64,000 bases of DNA from JBKHAJ01 sp964641125 (GTDB lineage: Bacteria > Spirochaetota > Spirochaetia > SPDA01 > CAZSGZ01), in contig CAZXMO010000007.1 in NCBI GenBank assembly GCA_964641125.1, positions 1 through 64,000 of the forward strand, written 5' to 3'. This document shows, piece after piece, positions 15,784 to 24,347 of this stretch. The position numbers were made by a program, and so were the translations under genes. How positions within the stretch are numbered: the stretch's first letter is position 1; each line of letters begins with the position of its first letter. The notes under the pieces were generated by a model that ran no database searches, was not told where the DNA came from, and saw only the letters and a list, made by a program, of their open reading frames with translations.

Positions 15784-16803
15784 TTACATCCTGCTCAATA
15801 TCTCTTTTTTCTTGGTTTCGAAATCGTCCGGTGAGATAAGTCCGGCGTCGAGCATCTCTTTGAGCTGGGAGAGCTTCTTTATCGGATCGTCCTCCGGATC
15901 GTCCTCCGGAGACGGCCCGGCGGGATTACTCGTCATTCCCGAAGCCATCATATTCCCGAAGCTCATTCCCGCACCCAAACCCATGCCCATTCCGGCTCCG
16001 CCGCCCTCGTTTCGGGCCGCCTCGCGCATGGCTTCGAGCTGCTGCATCTGGGCGTAGTTGAGTCCCGCGGCGGCGGCCGCCTGGGCCTCGGCGCTCATGT
16101 CGGCTATCCTGTTGATGCGCCGCATGGTATCATCGTCGAAGCTGGTCCCTTCGATCCGGAAATCGGTTATCTCGAAACCGAGGTCCGCGAACAGGGGAAC
16201 GAGCTTTTTCTCGAGCCCCTCGGCAAGCTCCTCCCGGTTGCTGTCGATTTCGGCGTAGCTGAATCCCGATTCGGCCATGTAATCGGCTAGGGGTTGAATA
16301 ATCCGGCCGGCCATGATCTGCTTGAAATCGCTGATCCGGAAGATGTTCCCTCCCCCGACGACATTGACGAAGAAACTTCCCGGATTGGTGATCCGGAAGC
16401 TGTAATTCCCGAAGGCCCTAAGCCCCACCGGAAATTTGTACTTCGGATCATCGTATTTGACCGCCGTGGTGGTCCCCCACTTCTGATCGAGTATCCGGGT
16501 GGTGCGGAAGAAATAGATACCGACTTTGTGCTCGCTCTCGAAGGCCTGCATGAAGTTCGAAACGGTGGTCCAGAAGGGGACGTTTTCAGTTTTAAGATCC
16601 CGTATTCCCTCTTCGAGGACGAGGGACTCCACCCTGCCTTCGTAGACGAAGATACACCCCTGCCCGGGACCCACGATGAGTTTAGAGGCGTTCTTTATTT
16701 CGTCTCCCCGGTCGGTCCATTTTTCGAACAACGCGTCCGGGTCCCCATCGGTCCATTCGATAACCGATCGGAGCTGATCCTTTACTCTGTTCCACAACCC
16801 CAT
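15784..16803 (-). CDS. SPFH/band-7 protein of the YdjI type with C-terminal SHOCT domain
   Basis: 339 residues. Residues about 30-235 match the SPFH-like YdjI group ('virion core protein' in old annotations): GQGCIFVYEGRVE, FFRTTRILDQKWGT, GNYSFRITNP, ADLGFEITDFRIEGTS. A Gly/Met-rich linker (about 255-285) precedes a C-terminal SHOCT domain (KKLSQLKEMLDAGLISPDDF). In Bacillus subtilis YdjI belongs to an operon that recruits a PspA-type protein to the membrane under envelope stress. Here no pspA is next to it; its partner is the Tim44/zinc-ribbon/TerB protein 2 nt downstream. The ATG at 16803 fits the start of homology. Confidence 0.85.
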   Translation of the reverse strand: MGLWNRVKDQLRSVIEWTDGDPDALFEKWTDRGDEIKNASKLIVGPGQGCIFVYEGRVESLVLEEGIRDLKTENVPFWTTVSNFMQAFESEHKVGIYFFRTTRILDQKWGTTTAVKYDDPKYKFPVGLRAFGNYSFRITNPGSFFVNVVGGGNIFRISDFKQIMAGRIIQPLADYMAESGFSYAEIDSNREELAEGLEKKLVPLFADLGFEITDFRIEGTSFDDDTMRRINRIADMSAEAQAAAAAGLNYAQMQQLEAMREAARNEGGGAGMGMGLGAGMSFGNMMASGMTSNPAGPSPEDDPEDDPIKKLSQLKEMLDAGLISPDDFETKKKEILSRM

Positions 16804-16892
16804 TCCCGTACCTCCCGAATCACAATGTGCGGTCCAGTGTAGTGAAAATGCCGATGCATGTACAGTCGAGGCCGGGTGCACACGGGGCTGCA

Positions 16893-16925
16893 CAAAAAAG
16901 GGCGCCGCGTGTTCCTGCGGCGCCC
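16893..16925 (-). terminator. Rho-independent terminator after the OmpL47-repeat gene
   Basis: A perfect 9-bp stem, GGGCGCCGC/GCGGCGCCC (16900-16908 with 16917-16925), with an 8-nt loop. Read on the minus strand it is followed by six Ts. It closes the transcription unit that ends at 16959. Confidence 0.9.
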
Positions 16926-16958
16926 GAAAGTTTCATCTAAAATGATTCGTCCTCGTCG

Positions 16959-17855
16959 TTATTCCGGAGTGATCTCGAGGTCCGTCGACGGTGTCTTGGT
17001 GTCGACGTAGAACCTCACCTCCACGGGATCGGAGGTGTTCCCGAGATAATCGGTTGCTTTCGCTGTAACGGTATGCCAACCGGAACCCTGCACCGCGAAG
17101 GGCTCGGAATAGACGAACTCGCCGCTTCCGTCGATACTCACGGTTATCTCCCTGACTCCGGCGCTATTATCGAAGGCATCGACGCTATAGCTGTTCGTCG
17201 GCCGGGTAAAATTGTCTCCCTGCAGCACGACGAAGTCTTCTTCCGGGATGATTTCCACCTCCGGGGGAGTATCGTCTATGTAGGCGGTCCCGGAGTAGGT
17301 CTTGGTCCGGTTTCCCACATTGTCCTCAGCGTAGGCTTCGGCGGTGTGCCTGCCCTCGCCGGGAACCGTGGACGGACCGGTGTACTCGGAAAAACCCGAG
17401 CCGTCGATACTAACGTAGACGGCCGAAACCCCGGATAGCTCGTCTTCCGCCCACAGGGCGAGGACGGTGTCGCTGGTCATGTAGACCACACCGTCTTCCA
17501 CGAAGGCCGGCCCGCTCGCCGATCCGGAAAAATAGGGGGGAGTCGCATCGACGATGCAGGAATAGATTTTCTCTTTGGCGATGTTTCCGAGCTTATCGAA
17601 GGCCCGATAGACGATGACGTATCTTCCTTCGTCGGAGAGTGTTATGGGCCCGTTGTACCGCTTCATATCCCCCTTGTTGACGGCGTATTCGATATAATCC
17701 AGGCTCGATTCCAGGTCCTCGGCGAACAGCTCGATCTTGGCGGTATCGGGGACGTAGTCGATCTCCCCGTCGTTATAGACCCGCTTCTGCTGTGCGCCGA
17801 GAAAACCGGCCGCAAGCACAAGGATAAGACATACGCTAATTCCAACTCTTTTCAT
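16959..17855 (-). CDS. Exported protein with OmpL47-type repeats
   Basis: 298 residues with a signal peptide (residues 1-21, ending LGAQQ). Three to four repeats of about 85 residues share the pattern W-x-EDELSGV-x-x-VYVSIDGSGFSEYTGP, GEGRHTAEAYAEDNVGN, VDTKTP. This is the OmpL47-type beta domain known from Leptospira surface proteins and other envelope proteins that use immunoglobulin-like folds. It should be periplasmic or surface exposed and probably structural or adhesive. GGGGG precedes the start. It is divergent from the SDR gene and has its own terminator. Confidence 0.8.
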   Translation of the reverse strand: MKRVGISVCLILVLAAGFLGAQQKRVYNDGEIDYVPDTAKIELFAEDLESSLDYIEYAVNKGDMKRYNGPITLSDEGRYVIVYRAFDKLGNIAKEKIYSCIVDATPPYFSGSASGPAFVEDGVVYMTSDTVLALWAEDELSGVSAVYVSIDGSGFSEYTGPSTVPGEGRHTAEAYAEDNVGNRTKTYSGTAYIDDTPPEVEIIPEEDFVVLQGDNFTRPTNSYSVDAFDNSAGVREITVSIDGSGEFVYSEPFAVQGSGWHTVTAKATDYLGNTSDPVEVRFYVDTKTPSTDLEITPE

Positions 17856-17880
17856 ATTTTCCCCCTACAGAATGACTCAT

Positions 17881-17909
17881 TTGAAATTTCAGTATACAAT
17901 GATTATAAA
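17881..17909 (+). promoter_or_regulatory. Sigma-70-type promoter of the SDR dehydrogenase gene
   Basis: TTGAAA (17881-17886), a 17-nt spacer and TATAAA (17904-17909), giving a predicted start near 17916. The same AT-rich stretch contains TATAAT on the other strand, so it may also serve the divergent OmpL47 gene. Confidence 0.55.
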
Positions 17910-17972
17910 CGATCGGAGTGGAAAGTCAAATCGAAAAAACGGATGAAAAAACGGAGCAGTGTTGAGATTGTC

Positions 17973-18743
17973 ATGAAAAATCGAATCGATTTTGGAGGAC
18001 GCATAGTACTCGTCACCGGGGCGAGCGGGGGTATCGGTTCCGGGATCGCCAGGCGTTTCGCTCAATCGGGCGCCTTTGTCGCGGCCCATTACCGGGGCGG
18101 ACGGGAATCGGCGGAGAGCGTAGTGGCCGAAATCACCGGAAGCGGAGGCGCCGCGGCAGCCATCGGAGCCGATTTGAACGATCCCGCCGCGGTTACGGAC
18201 CTTTTTGCCCGAATTCAGGACGACTACGGGCGTCTCGACGTCCTCGTCAACAACGCGGGAACCTACCCCGTGGCTCCTTTGACCGAGATCGACGCCGACC
18301 AATGGCGCCGGGTGATCGATGCCAACCTGAGCTCCCTCCATTACTGCACCCGCGAAGCGATCGAGCTGATGAAGATCGAATCCAGGGGAGGGACGATCGT
18401 CAATATCGCTTCGATCGAGGCGCATAACCCCGCCCCGGGGCACGCCCACTACTGTGCGGCCAAGGGCGGGGTAGTCCAGTACACCCGGAGCGCCGCCCTC
18501 GAGCTTGCCCGGTTCGGAATCCGGGTCAATTCGATATCCCCGGGACTCATCTGGAAAGAAGGACTCGACGAGGACTGGCCCGACGGAGTGGAGCGCTACC
18601 TGAAGGCCGTCCCCATCAAGCGCTTGGGAACCCCCGAAGATATCGCCGAAGCCTGCCTGTTTCTCGCGTCCTCCGGGGCGGGATGGATCACCGGCGCCGA
18701 CCTCGTGGTAGACGGGGGGCTCAGCGCCGGACCGGGGTATTAG
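17973..18743 (+). CDS. Short-chain dehydrogenase/reductase (FabG-like)
   Basis: 256 residues of the classical SDR family: cofactor motif TGASGGIG, NNAG, an active-site Ser in IVNIASIEAH, and YxxxK as YCAAK, then the C-terminal GADLVVDGGLS signature. It uses NAD(P)H to interconvert a carbonyl and a hydroxyl; the substrate is not evident. An in-frame ATG at 17943 would add ten residues; neither start has a strong ribosome site, and 17973 fits the family N-terminus better. It stands alone on the plus strand and converges on the cupin gene. Confidence 0.85.
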   Translation: MKNRIDFGGRIVLVTGASGGIGSGIARRFAQSGAFVAAHYRGGRESAESVVAEITGSGGAAAAIGADLNDPAAVTDLFARIQDDYGRLDVLVNNAGTYPVAPLTEIDADQWRRVIDANLSSLHYCTREAIELMKIESRGGTIVNIASIEAHNPAPGHAHYCAAKGGVVQYTRSAALELARFGIRVNSISPGLIWKEGLDEDWPDGVERYLKAVPIKRLGTPEDIAEACLFLASSGAGWITGADLVVDGGLSAGPGY

Positions 18744-18774
18744 TACTACAGTACCGAAGCTTGCTAGACCCCTT

Positions 18775-19278
18775 TTACACCCGGGTGAGCCGCACGATAT
18801 CATCGGCGGCTTGAGGAAACTTGCGTACCAGATCGGCCCGGGAGCCTCCTTCGTAATCGGAGAACTCGAATCCCGGGGCCACGGTGGTTCCCATCAAGGC
18901 ATACTCCCCTCCGGGGCGGAGGTGCGCACCGAACCATACCCCCGCGGGAACGACGTACTGGACCCGCTCTTCCGCGGTAAGATCGTTCCCGAGGATAATC
19001 TCCTTCGTCGAGCCGCTCGGGTCAAGGAGGACGAGGCGGACCGGATCTCCCAAATAAAAATGCCATATCTCGTCGGAGGGAAGACGGTGGATCGCCGAGA
19101 AGCAGTCGGGATCGGAATCGAGGAAGTAATAGATGGCCGTGGATACCGCCCTGCCGTCGGCATATTCGGCCTCGGAGCGGTAGGTCTGCCGGTACCGGCC
19201 TCCCTCGTCGGGGAGGGGTGAGAGGCCGAGAAGACCGATTATCTCGTCCCGGGAAGGCTTGTCTATGGGATTATTCAT
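18775..19278 (-). CDS. Cupin-5 (DUF985) family protein
   Basis: 167 residues matching the DUF985 cupin family: STAIYYFLDSD, SAIHRLPSDEIWHFYLGDPV, VQYVVPAGVWFGAHLRPGGEYALMGTTVAPGFEFSDYEGG. The His/Glu pattern HRLxSDExWHFY is the expected metal or ligand pocket of this beta-barrel. The biochemical role of the family is poorly defined. The ATG overlaps the stop of the upstream NTPase gene by 4 nt (ATGA), so the two are co-translated. Confidence 0.88.
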   Translation of the reverse strand: MNNPIDKPSRDEIIGLLGLSPLPDEGGRYRQTYRSEAEYADGRAVSTAIYYFLDSDPDCFSAIHRLPSDEIWHFYLGDPVRLVLLDPSGSTKEIILGNDLTAEERVQYVVPAGVWFGAHLRPGGEYALMGTTVAPGFEFSDYEGGSRADLVRKFPQAADDIVRLTRV

Positions 19279-19769
19279 GGGATTACTCCTTCTTTGCCGG
19301 GGGATGTAATAGATATTTCGAAATCGCCGAGACCGAAGGCGGATACCACCTCATCGACGAGATTTTCCCGGACGACCAGCACCAGATTTCCCGTGTACCC
19401 CCGGACACACTCCGCGAGAATCGGAGCGAAACCGCCCCCCTCGAGCTCCAAAGGGCCTATCTCGTCGATGATCAGGACCGGCGTGTCGAAAGAGGCGAGG
19501 ATCCTCTCCCGGGCGAAGTCGAAGCCGTATTCGGAAAAGAAGAACCGTCTGAACTTGAAGGAAGGGTGGAGGGGAAGCTCCGAGGCGAGGAGCATCGCTT
19601 CGCCGCTTTGTACGTCGTAGGCGTAGTAGCCCCGCTTCTTCCCATGGCGAAAGACCGGGATTGAGAGGATACCCGCCGCATCGGGGCGATCTAGCAATCT
19701 TCGGTACAGTAGTGACGTCTTCCCCGAATCGACCGGCCCTGATACGAGGGTCACCTTCATCATCCTCAT
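19275..19769 (-). CDS. P-loop NTPase, THEP1-like
   Basis: 164 residues with a Walker A (GPVDSGKTS, about 10-18) and a Walker B (VLIIDEIGPLELEG). The spacing and the IDEIGPLEL sequence match the small THEP1-like nucleoside triphosphatases. Three closely spaced ATGs (19769, 19763, 19760) make the exact start uncertain by up to three residues. It shares a transcript with the cupin gene. The physiological substrate is unknown. Confidence 0.8.
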   Translation of the reverse strand: MRMMKVTLVSGPVDSGKTSLLYRRLLDRPDAAGILSIPVFRHGKKRGYYAYDVQSGEAMLLASELPLHPSFKFRRFFFSEYGFDFARERILASFDTPVLIIDEIGPLELEGGGFAPILAECVRGYTGNLVLVVRENLVDEVVSAFGLGDFEISITSPGKEGVIP

Positions 19770-19852
19770 AGAGGGAAGATTATCTCAGGAATGTCCTGCC
19801 GAGGCAACCGGACAACTTTCCATTCTCGTCCTTCTTCTATAGAATACCACCC

Positions 19853-20824
19853 ATGGACATGAGTAAGGCCCGGAAGGGCATAGAGTCGATTCTCGATAAT
19901 ATTCAGACGGTTATCTATATCCAGCGGGAGAAACTGGAATACATCCTTGCCTCCAAGATAGCGGGGGGCCACGTGATCCTCGCCGATTTTCACGGGGTAG
20001 GAAAGACATCTCTGGCCCGGGCCCTGGCAGGCTCCATCAGCTGGGACACCACCGAGACCAACGAGCAGAATGTCAGCATCGATCCCTTCAGCCGGATCCA
20101 ATGCACCGTGGACCTTCTGCCTCAGGACATCATCGGGTACAGCAGATTCATCCCCTCCCGGGACCGGATGGTCTTCATGGAGGGACCTCTGTTTGCCCAT
20201 TTCGTGCTGTGCGACGAGATCAATCTGTTGACACCCAAGACCCAGGGAAGTTTCTTCCAGGCGATGCAGGAGCAGAATGTTACCGTGGAAGGTAAGACCT
20301 ACGAGCTTCCCGATCCCTTCTTCATTATCGCTACCATGAATCTCGAAGGGGTCCACCTCTTTCCCCTTCCGGCCCCGCAGCTCGACCGGTTTACCATACA
20401 GATCTCCCTAGGCATCCCCGAGGCGGAGGTGGAAGCGGAGATCATCCAAAAACACGGCCGGGAAGACGCGTGGCGGGGATTCGGACCGGTCATCTCGTAC
20501 CGGGAGCTTTTGGAATGGCAGGGACTCGTCGACGATGTCGAAATCCATCCCGATGTGATCAGCTATATCGTCGAAATCATGAGGCGTACCCGGAATAACC
20601 CCGAGGTGAGCATCGGGGCGAGCCCCCGGGCGGGGATCAAGGTATCCCGTCTGGCCCGGGCCCTGGCGCTGATCCGGGGGGAGGCGTACGTCTCCATAGA
20701 TCTGATCAAGGAAATTCTGGTCCCCGCCGTCGCCCACCGGCTCGTGCTGCAGGATTCGACCCGTGATGTGGCCGGTTTCGTATCCGGCCTCGTCGAATCG
20801 GTTCCCGTGGATATCCGACGATAA
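19853..20824 (+). CDS. MoxR-family AAA+ ATPase
   Basis: 323 residues. The AAA+ core includes a Walker A-like ADFHGVGKTS (about 44-53), Walker B VLCDEIN, the ATMNLEGVHLFPLPAPQLDRF sensor-1/arginine-finger region and a C-terminal helical lid with SPRAGIKVSRLARALA. The Walker A lacks the usual leading glycine and PP (GPPGVGKT in most MoxR), but GVGKT is intact. MoxR proteins act as chaperones, often for a metal-loaded or von Willebrand partner, and are usually encoded with a DUF58 protein and a transglutaminase, as here. Confidence 0.9.
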   Translation: MDMSKARKGIESILDNIQTVIYIQREKLEYILASKIAGGHVILADFHGVGKTSLARALAGSISWDTTETNEQNVSIDPFSRIQCTVDLLPQDIIGYSRFIPSRDRMVFMEGPLFAHFVLCDEINLLTPKTQGSFFQAMQEQNVTVEGKTYELPDPFFIIATMNLEGVHLFPLPAPQLDRFTIQISLGIPEAEVEAEIIQKHGREDAWRGFGPVISYRELLEWQGLVDDVEIHPDVISYIVEIMRRTRNNPEVSIGASPRAGIKVSRLARALALIRGEAYVSIDLIKEILVPAVAHRLVLQDSTRDVAGFVSGLVESVPVDIRR

Positions 20825-20838
20825 CGAGGAGTAACTCC

Positions 20839-22140
20839 CTGAGCAGGTTTCGTTCATTTCTTAGGCACTATCCCCTGACGGCGGCGGGCACCGTTCTCCT
20901 CGCCGCGGCCGTATTTCTCTTGGGGACCGGCTATGCCCGGAAGAACCCCTATCTCATCTTTCTTTCCGCCGCCGCTTTTTTCCTGTTGGTCGTGTGCATC
21001 GTCCTCGGATTGATCCAGGCGGGAAAACTGAGGCGCGCCGATACCGTGTGGGATTCCCGTGAATCTCTGTACGCGGGGAGGGCGGGAACCGCCGAACGTT
21101 TCGAGGTGAGAGGATTTAGGAGCTGGTTCTTCTTCCGGATCCACGCGGTCCTGACGGGCAGGCTCGAAACGGGTAAGGGCGCCTTTTTTCGCGTTTTCAG
21201 GCACGGAAGCTTTACCGGAGATGAGCCGACGGAGGTCCCGCTTCACTTTCCCCTCTCGGGGACCTATCACGGCGAGGCGTGTTTTTCGGTCCGGGATGTT
21301 TTCGGTCTTACCAGGTCCTACGCGTTCAGTCTCTACAGGGAGCTTCCCGTGCAGCCGTCCCTCCTCGAAGAGGACGCCCTGGTGCGTATCGACAGCTCCG
21401 GAGGCGAGGACGATAAGCAGAAGAAAAAGAGCTCCGACGAAGACAAGTACTACATGAGGGAGTACATTCCCGGAGACCGGATCAGGGACATCAACTGGAA
21501 GGCTACCAGCAGGGTGGGGGAGCTCTTTACCCGGATCTCTCCGGTCACCGAGGAGGAAACCAAGTACATCTTTATCGAGCTGCGTCACTATAAGGAGGGC
21601 CCGGACACTCTTCGCTCTCAGGCGCATCTGGAGGCGCTCAAGCGCTGGCTGTTGAGCTTCCTCTGGCAGCTCAAGCAGACCATGCCGGAGTACCGGTGCG
21701 AGATAAAGAGCTCCCGGGGCAAGTTCGCGGTGGAGACCGAAAACGATATACGTCACTTGAGCCTCCTCTTGAGCGGGATTAATTTCGAGGCCGATCCCGG
21801 CGATCCCCCGGCCCCCGAACGGGGGGGAGATATCTATATCTTTACCACCGCCTTGGACAGGAGGATCACTACCGCGGTGTCGGCCTACACCGGGCGGACG
21901 GTTACCGTGATGCAGACGGTGGACCCCCCCGTGATAAGGGGGGGCTCCAAGAACGGCGCCGCCTCCGGACGGGTCCTGGAAATCCCCATGCTCGGGCGGG
22001 ACGGAATGCTCCACTATCCCGGCGGATGGATCGCCCGGAGCGGTCTTCGGGGGACGGGTCCCGGCGGCAGGAGTGTCCCCGCGGCGATCCAGGGTGTGGT
22101 CCGTCGGGAGACCAAGCCGGTGAAGGGGAGGCTCCTGTGA
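20839..22140 (+). CDS. DUF58 membrane protein of the MoxR operon
   Basis: 433 residues if it begins at the CTG at 20839. GAGGAG (20826-20831) sits 7 nt before this codon, and the extra 27 residues complete the first of the two N-terminal membrane helices (about 12-32 and 38-58) expected in DUF58 proteins. A start at the TTG at 20920 would remove that helix. The DUF58 signature REYIPGDRIRDINWKATSR is present near residue 205, followed by a von Willebrand A-like fold. The protein probably anchors the MoxR partner at the membrane. It overlaps the transglutaminase gene by 4 nt (GTGA). Confidence 0.83.
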   Translation: MSRFRSFLRHYPLTAAGTVLLAAAVFLLGTGYARKNPYLIFLSAAAFFLLVVCIVLGLIQAGKLRRADTVWDSRESLYAGRAGTAERFEVRGFRSWFFFRIHAVLTGRLETGKGAFFRVFRHGSFTGDEPTEVPLHFPLSGTYHGEACFSVRDVFGLTRSYAFSLYRELPVQPSLLEEDALVRIDSSGGEDDKQKKKSSDEDKYYMREYIPGDRIRDINWKATSRVGELFTRISPVTEEETKYIFIELRHYKEGPDTLRSQAHLEALKRWLLSFLWQLKQTMPEYRCEIKSSRGKFAVETENDIRHLSLLLSGINFEADPGDPPAPERGGDIYIFTTALDRRITTAVSAYTGRTVTVMQTVDPPVIRGGSKNGAASGRVLEIPMLGRDGMLHYPGGWIARSGLRGTGPGGRSVPAAIQGVVRRETKPVKGRLL

Positions 22141-24347
22141 TAGCTCCAGCTTCGAGAATCTTTCCCTTTATCACCCGCCTGGGTCTGTACGTTTTAGCGA
22201 TGCTCCTCCCCCTTCTCCATCCCGCGGTCATCGTTCCCTACGATTGGAGCGGATGGTGGATGTGGTTCTTCCTGGTACCCGGGGAGATGTTTATCGCATT
22301 TTTTATGATACCGCCCCGGGTCAAGTGGCGGGGGACTCTCATTTTCGCCGGAGGTCTCCTCGTTCTCTCGGTTATCGCGGCCGGTATCAGCGGCCCGCCC
22401 CTGGCGATCCTCGCGGCGGGGGGTGTGAGTTTCGTGCTGACCCTCGCAATCTTTAGAACGGGAAGTTTCGGCCGGTTTCTTGCGGTGGCGGAACAGTTCT
22501 TTCTGGCCTACGTCTACTACAAGATTCTCAATTTTTCCAGGGCCTCCGAGGAGACCGCCCGGGCCGGGTCGGGAATCACTCAGGTGCTCCTCTTCTTGAC
22601 GGTTATCTCGTTCATGGTCCACGCCTTTGCCCTGTATGCGGCCGCTTTTCGGGGAAGCGGCGGGGCCGGGGGCACCCGGAGGCGCAACCGCCGCGAGGCT
22701 CTCGTGTTCGGCGCCCTGGTGCCCGTCTTCCTTTTCCTCTCCCTGGCGCTGCCCCCCGATTTTATCAGGCACGCGGCGGTATTCAACACCCCCGACGATG
22801 ATCTCATGCGGGACATCCCCTACGATTCGGAGGGCTTTCCCTTAGACCGCGGCGGCAGGGGGACCGAGGAAGGGCCCGAAGGGCGGGACGGAGAAACCGG
22901 ACGCCTCAAAGGAATCCCCTCCGATCAATGGGGCGGCCGGACGGGACAGGACGGCGAAGAGGGAAATCAGTATGCGGTCATGCTCATCATGAGCCGTCAC
23001 GATCCGGTCTACGCCGCCGGGAGATACTACGGCCGGTTCGATTCCGAGAGGGGCTTCGTCTATTCCGACGATGAGCCTTTGAACGAGCTTTCCTACATCC
23101 GCCTCCTCGATACCTGGCGGGACGAGAATCCTTCCCTGGACGCCGACCGGGCACCTTTCGAGGTCAGGGCGATTTCGACTTTGTCGGAGAAGGTTCTCGC
23201 CTACCGTCCCGATGCGGTGGAACCCACTGTTCTCAAACGGCAGTTTCATCCCTTCGAGTATCAGTACGATTCCATCTCCCGGATAAGCGTCGCCTCCGAC
23301 CGGGAGCTCGCGGAAGCGGACCCTCCTACCGCCGCTGAACGGCGGGAGCTCGGGGAGTATCTGAAAATCGGACTCGATCCCGAGGATGAAGCACTCTTTC
23401 GGGAGTTCCTCGATTCGGTCCTGGAGGGAGACGAGGGATACTACGAGATCGTTCACGCGATCTTAGCCGGATTCAAGAAGTATCAGTATGAGATCGGTTT
23501 TACCGACGACGTATCGGTGGGGGCCCTTACCCGGTTTCTGACCGAGACGAAGAGCGGGGACTGTACCGAGTTCTCCAACACCACCGCCGTCCTCGCCCGG
23601 ATGGCGGGAATTCCCTCCCGGGTGGTGACCGGATACTTAGCGTCCCGGAATCTCCAGAGCCCCGCTCATCTTAGGGGGATCATCGAGCTTCGAAAGATCA
23701 TCGAGCCGTTGGCGGAGTATCCCCTAAAATCGACCTATCTGGTGACCACCGCGCATCGCCACTCATGGACGCAGATCTATGTTCCCGGATACGGGTGGAT
23801 CGATGTGGAGACTACATCCACGGCCATTCCCCCGCCCCCCGGAATGGATCCGAACTCCCAGGACGTGGTTATCCCCATCATCGAGGATATCTCGAGAAGC
23901 GGCGAGGATTTCTCCTTTCCCTGGGCCCTGGTACTCCGGTTCTTCGGCGGTTTATTGGCCCTGGGTGTAGTGGGGGCCTACGGATTCCGCTTCGGCCGGG
24001 AGGGACTGCTCGCGCTACGCTCTCGGGATAATACCCCCGGGGGCCTCGCCGCCCTGTACCGGCTGGCGCTCATGAAGTGGGCGGCTTCGGGAGAGCCGGT
24101 CAAAAAGCGGCACGAAACCTGTCTCGAATATGCCGAATCCGTAAGGGTTCCCGGAGGGGGAGACGGATGGCGTGCCTTCGCCGGGGCATACACCGAGCTC
24201 CGCTACCGCAGCCGGATATCCTCCGAGGAATATGACCGGCTCTGGGCCGGTTTGAGAAAAGGGTACCGGCGGATCCTCGCTGCCCGGGAACGGGGGCCCC
24301 TGAGCAGCCTGCGGCGTTTTTTCAATCTCAAAGGACTGTACTATTGA
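22137..24347 (+). CDS. Membrane transglutaminase-like protein (TgpA type)
   Basis: 736 residues from a GTG start preceded by AGGGGAGG (5-nt spacing) and overlapping the DUF58 stop. About six N-terminal helices (to about 230) are followed by a large extracytoplasmic domain with the transglutaminase triad Cys476 (SGDCTEFSN), His542 (HRHSWTQ) and Asp556 (GWIDVETT), one more helix (about 600-620) and a C-terminal DUF4129-like cytoplasmic tail. Residues about 235-270 are Gly/Glu-rich and low in complexity. In other bacteria moxR-DUF58-tgpA clusters have unclear envelope functions. Confidence 0.87.
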   Translation: MIAPASRIFPFITRLGLYVLAMLLPLLHPAVIVPYDWSGWWMWFFLVPGEMFIAFFMIPPRVKWRGTLIFAGGLLVLSVIAAGISGPPLAILAAGGVSFVLTLAIFRTGSFGRFLAVAEQFFLAYVYYKILNFSRASEETARAGSGITQVLLFLTVISFMVHAFALYAAAFRGSGGAGGTRRRNRREALVFGALVPVFLFLSLALPPDFIRHAAVFNTPDDDLMRDIPYDSEGFPLDRGGRGTEEGPEGRDGETGRLKGIPSDQWGGRTGQDGEEGNQYAVMLIMSRHDPVYAAGRYYGRFDSERGFVYSDDEPLNELSYIRLLDTWRDENPSLDADRAPFEVRAISTLSEKVLAYRPDAVEPTVLKRQFHPFEYQYDSISRISVASDRELAEADPPTAAERRELGEYLKIGLDPEDEALFREFLDSVLEGDEGYYEIVHAILAGFKKYQYEIGFTDDVSVGALTRFLTETKSGDCTEFSNTTAVLARMAGIPSRVVTGYLASRNLQSPAHLRGIIELRKIIEPLAEYPLKSTYLVTTAHRHSWTQIYVPGYGWIDVETTSTAIPPPPGMDPNSQDVVIPIIEDISRSGEDFSFPWALVLRFFGGLLALGVVGAYGFRFGREGLLALRSRDNTPGGLAALYRLALMKWAASGEPVKKRHETCLEYAESVRVPGGGDGWRAFAGAYTELRYRSRISSEEYDRLWAGLRKGYRRILAARERGPLSSLRRFFNLKGLYY

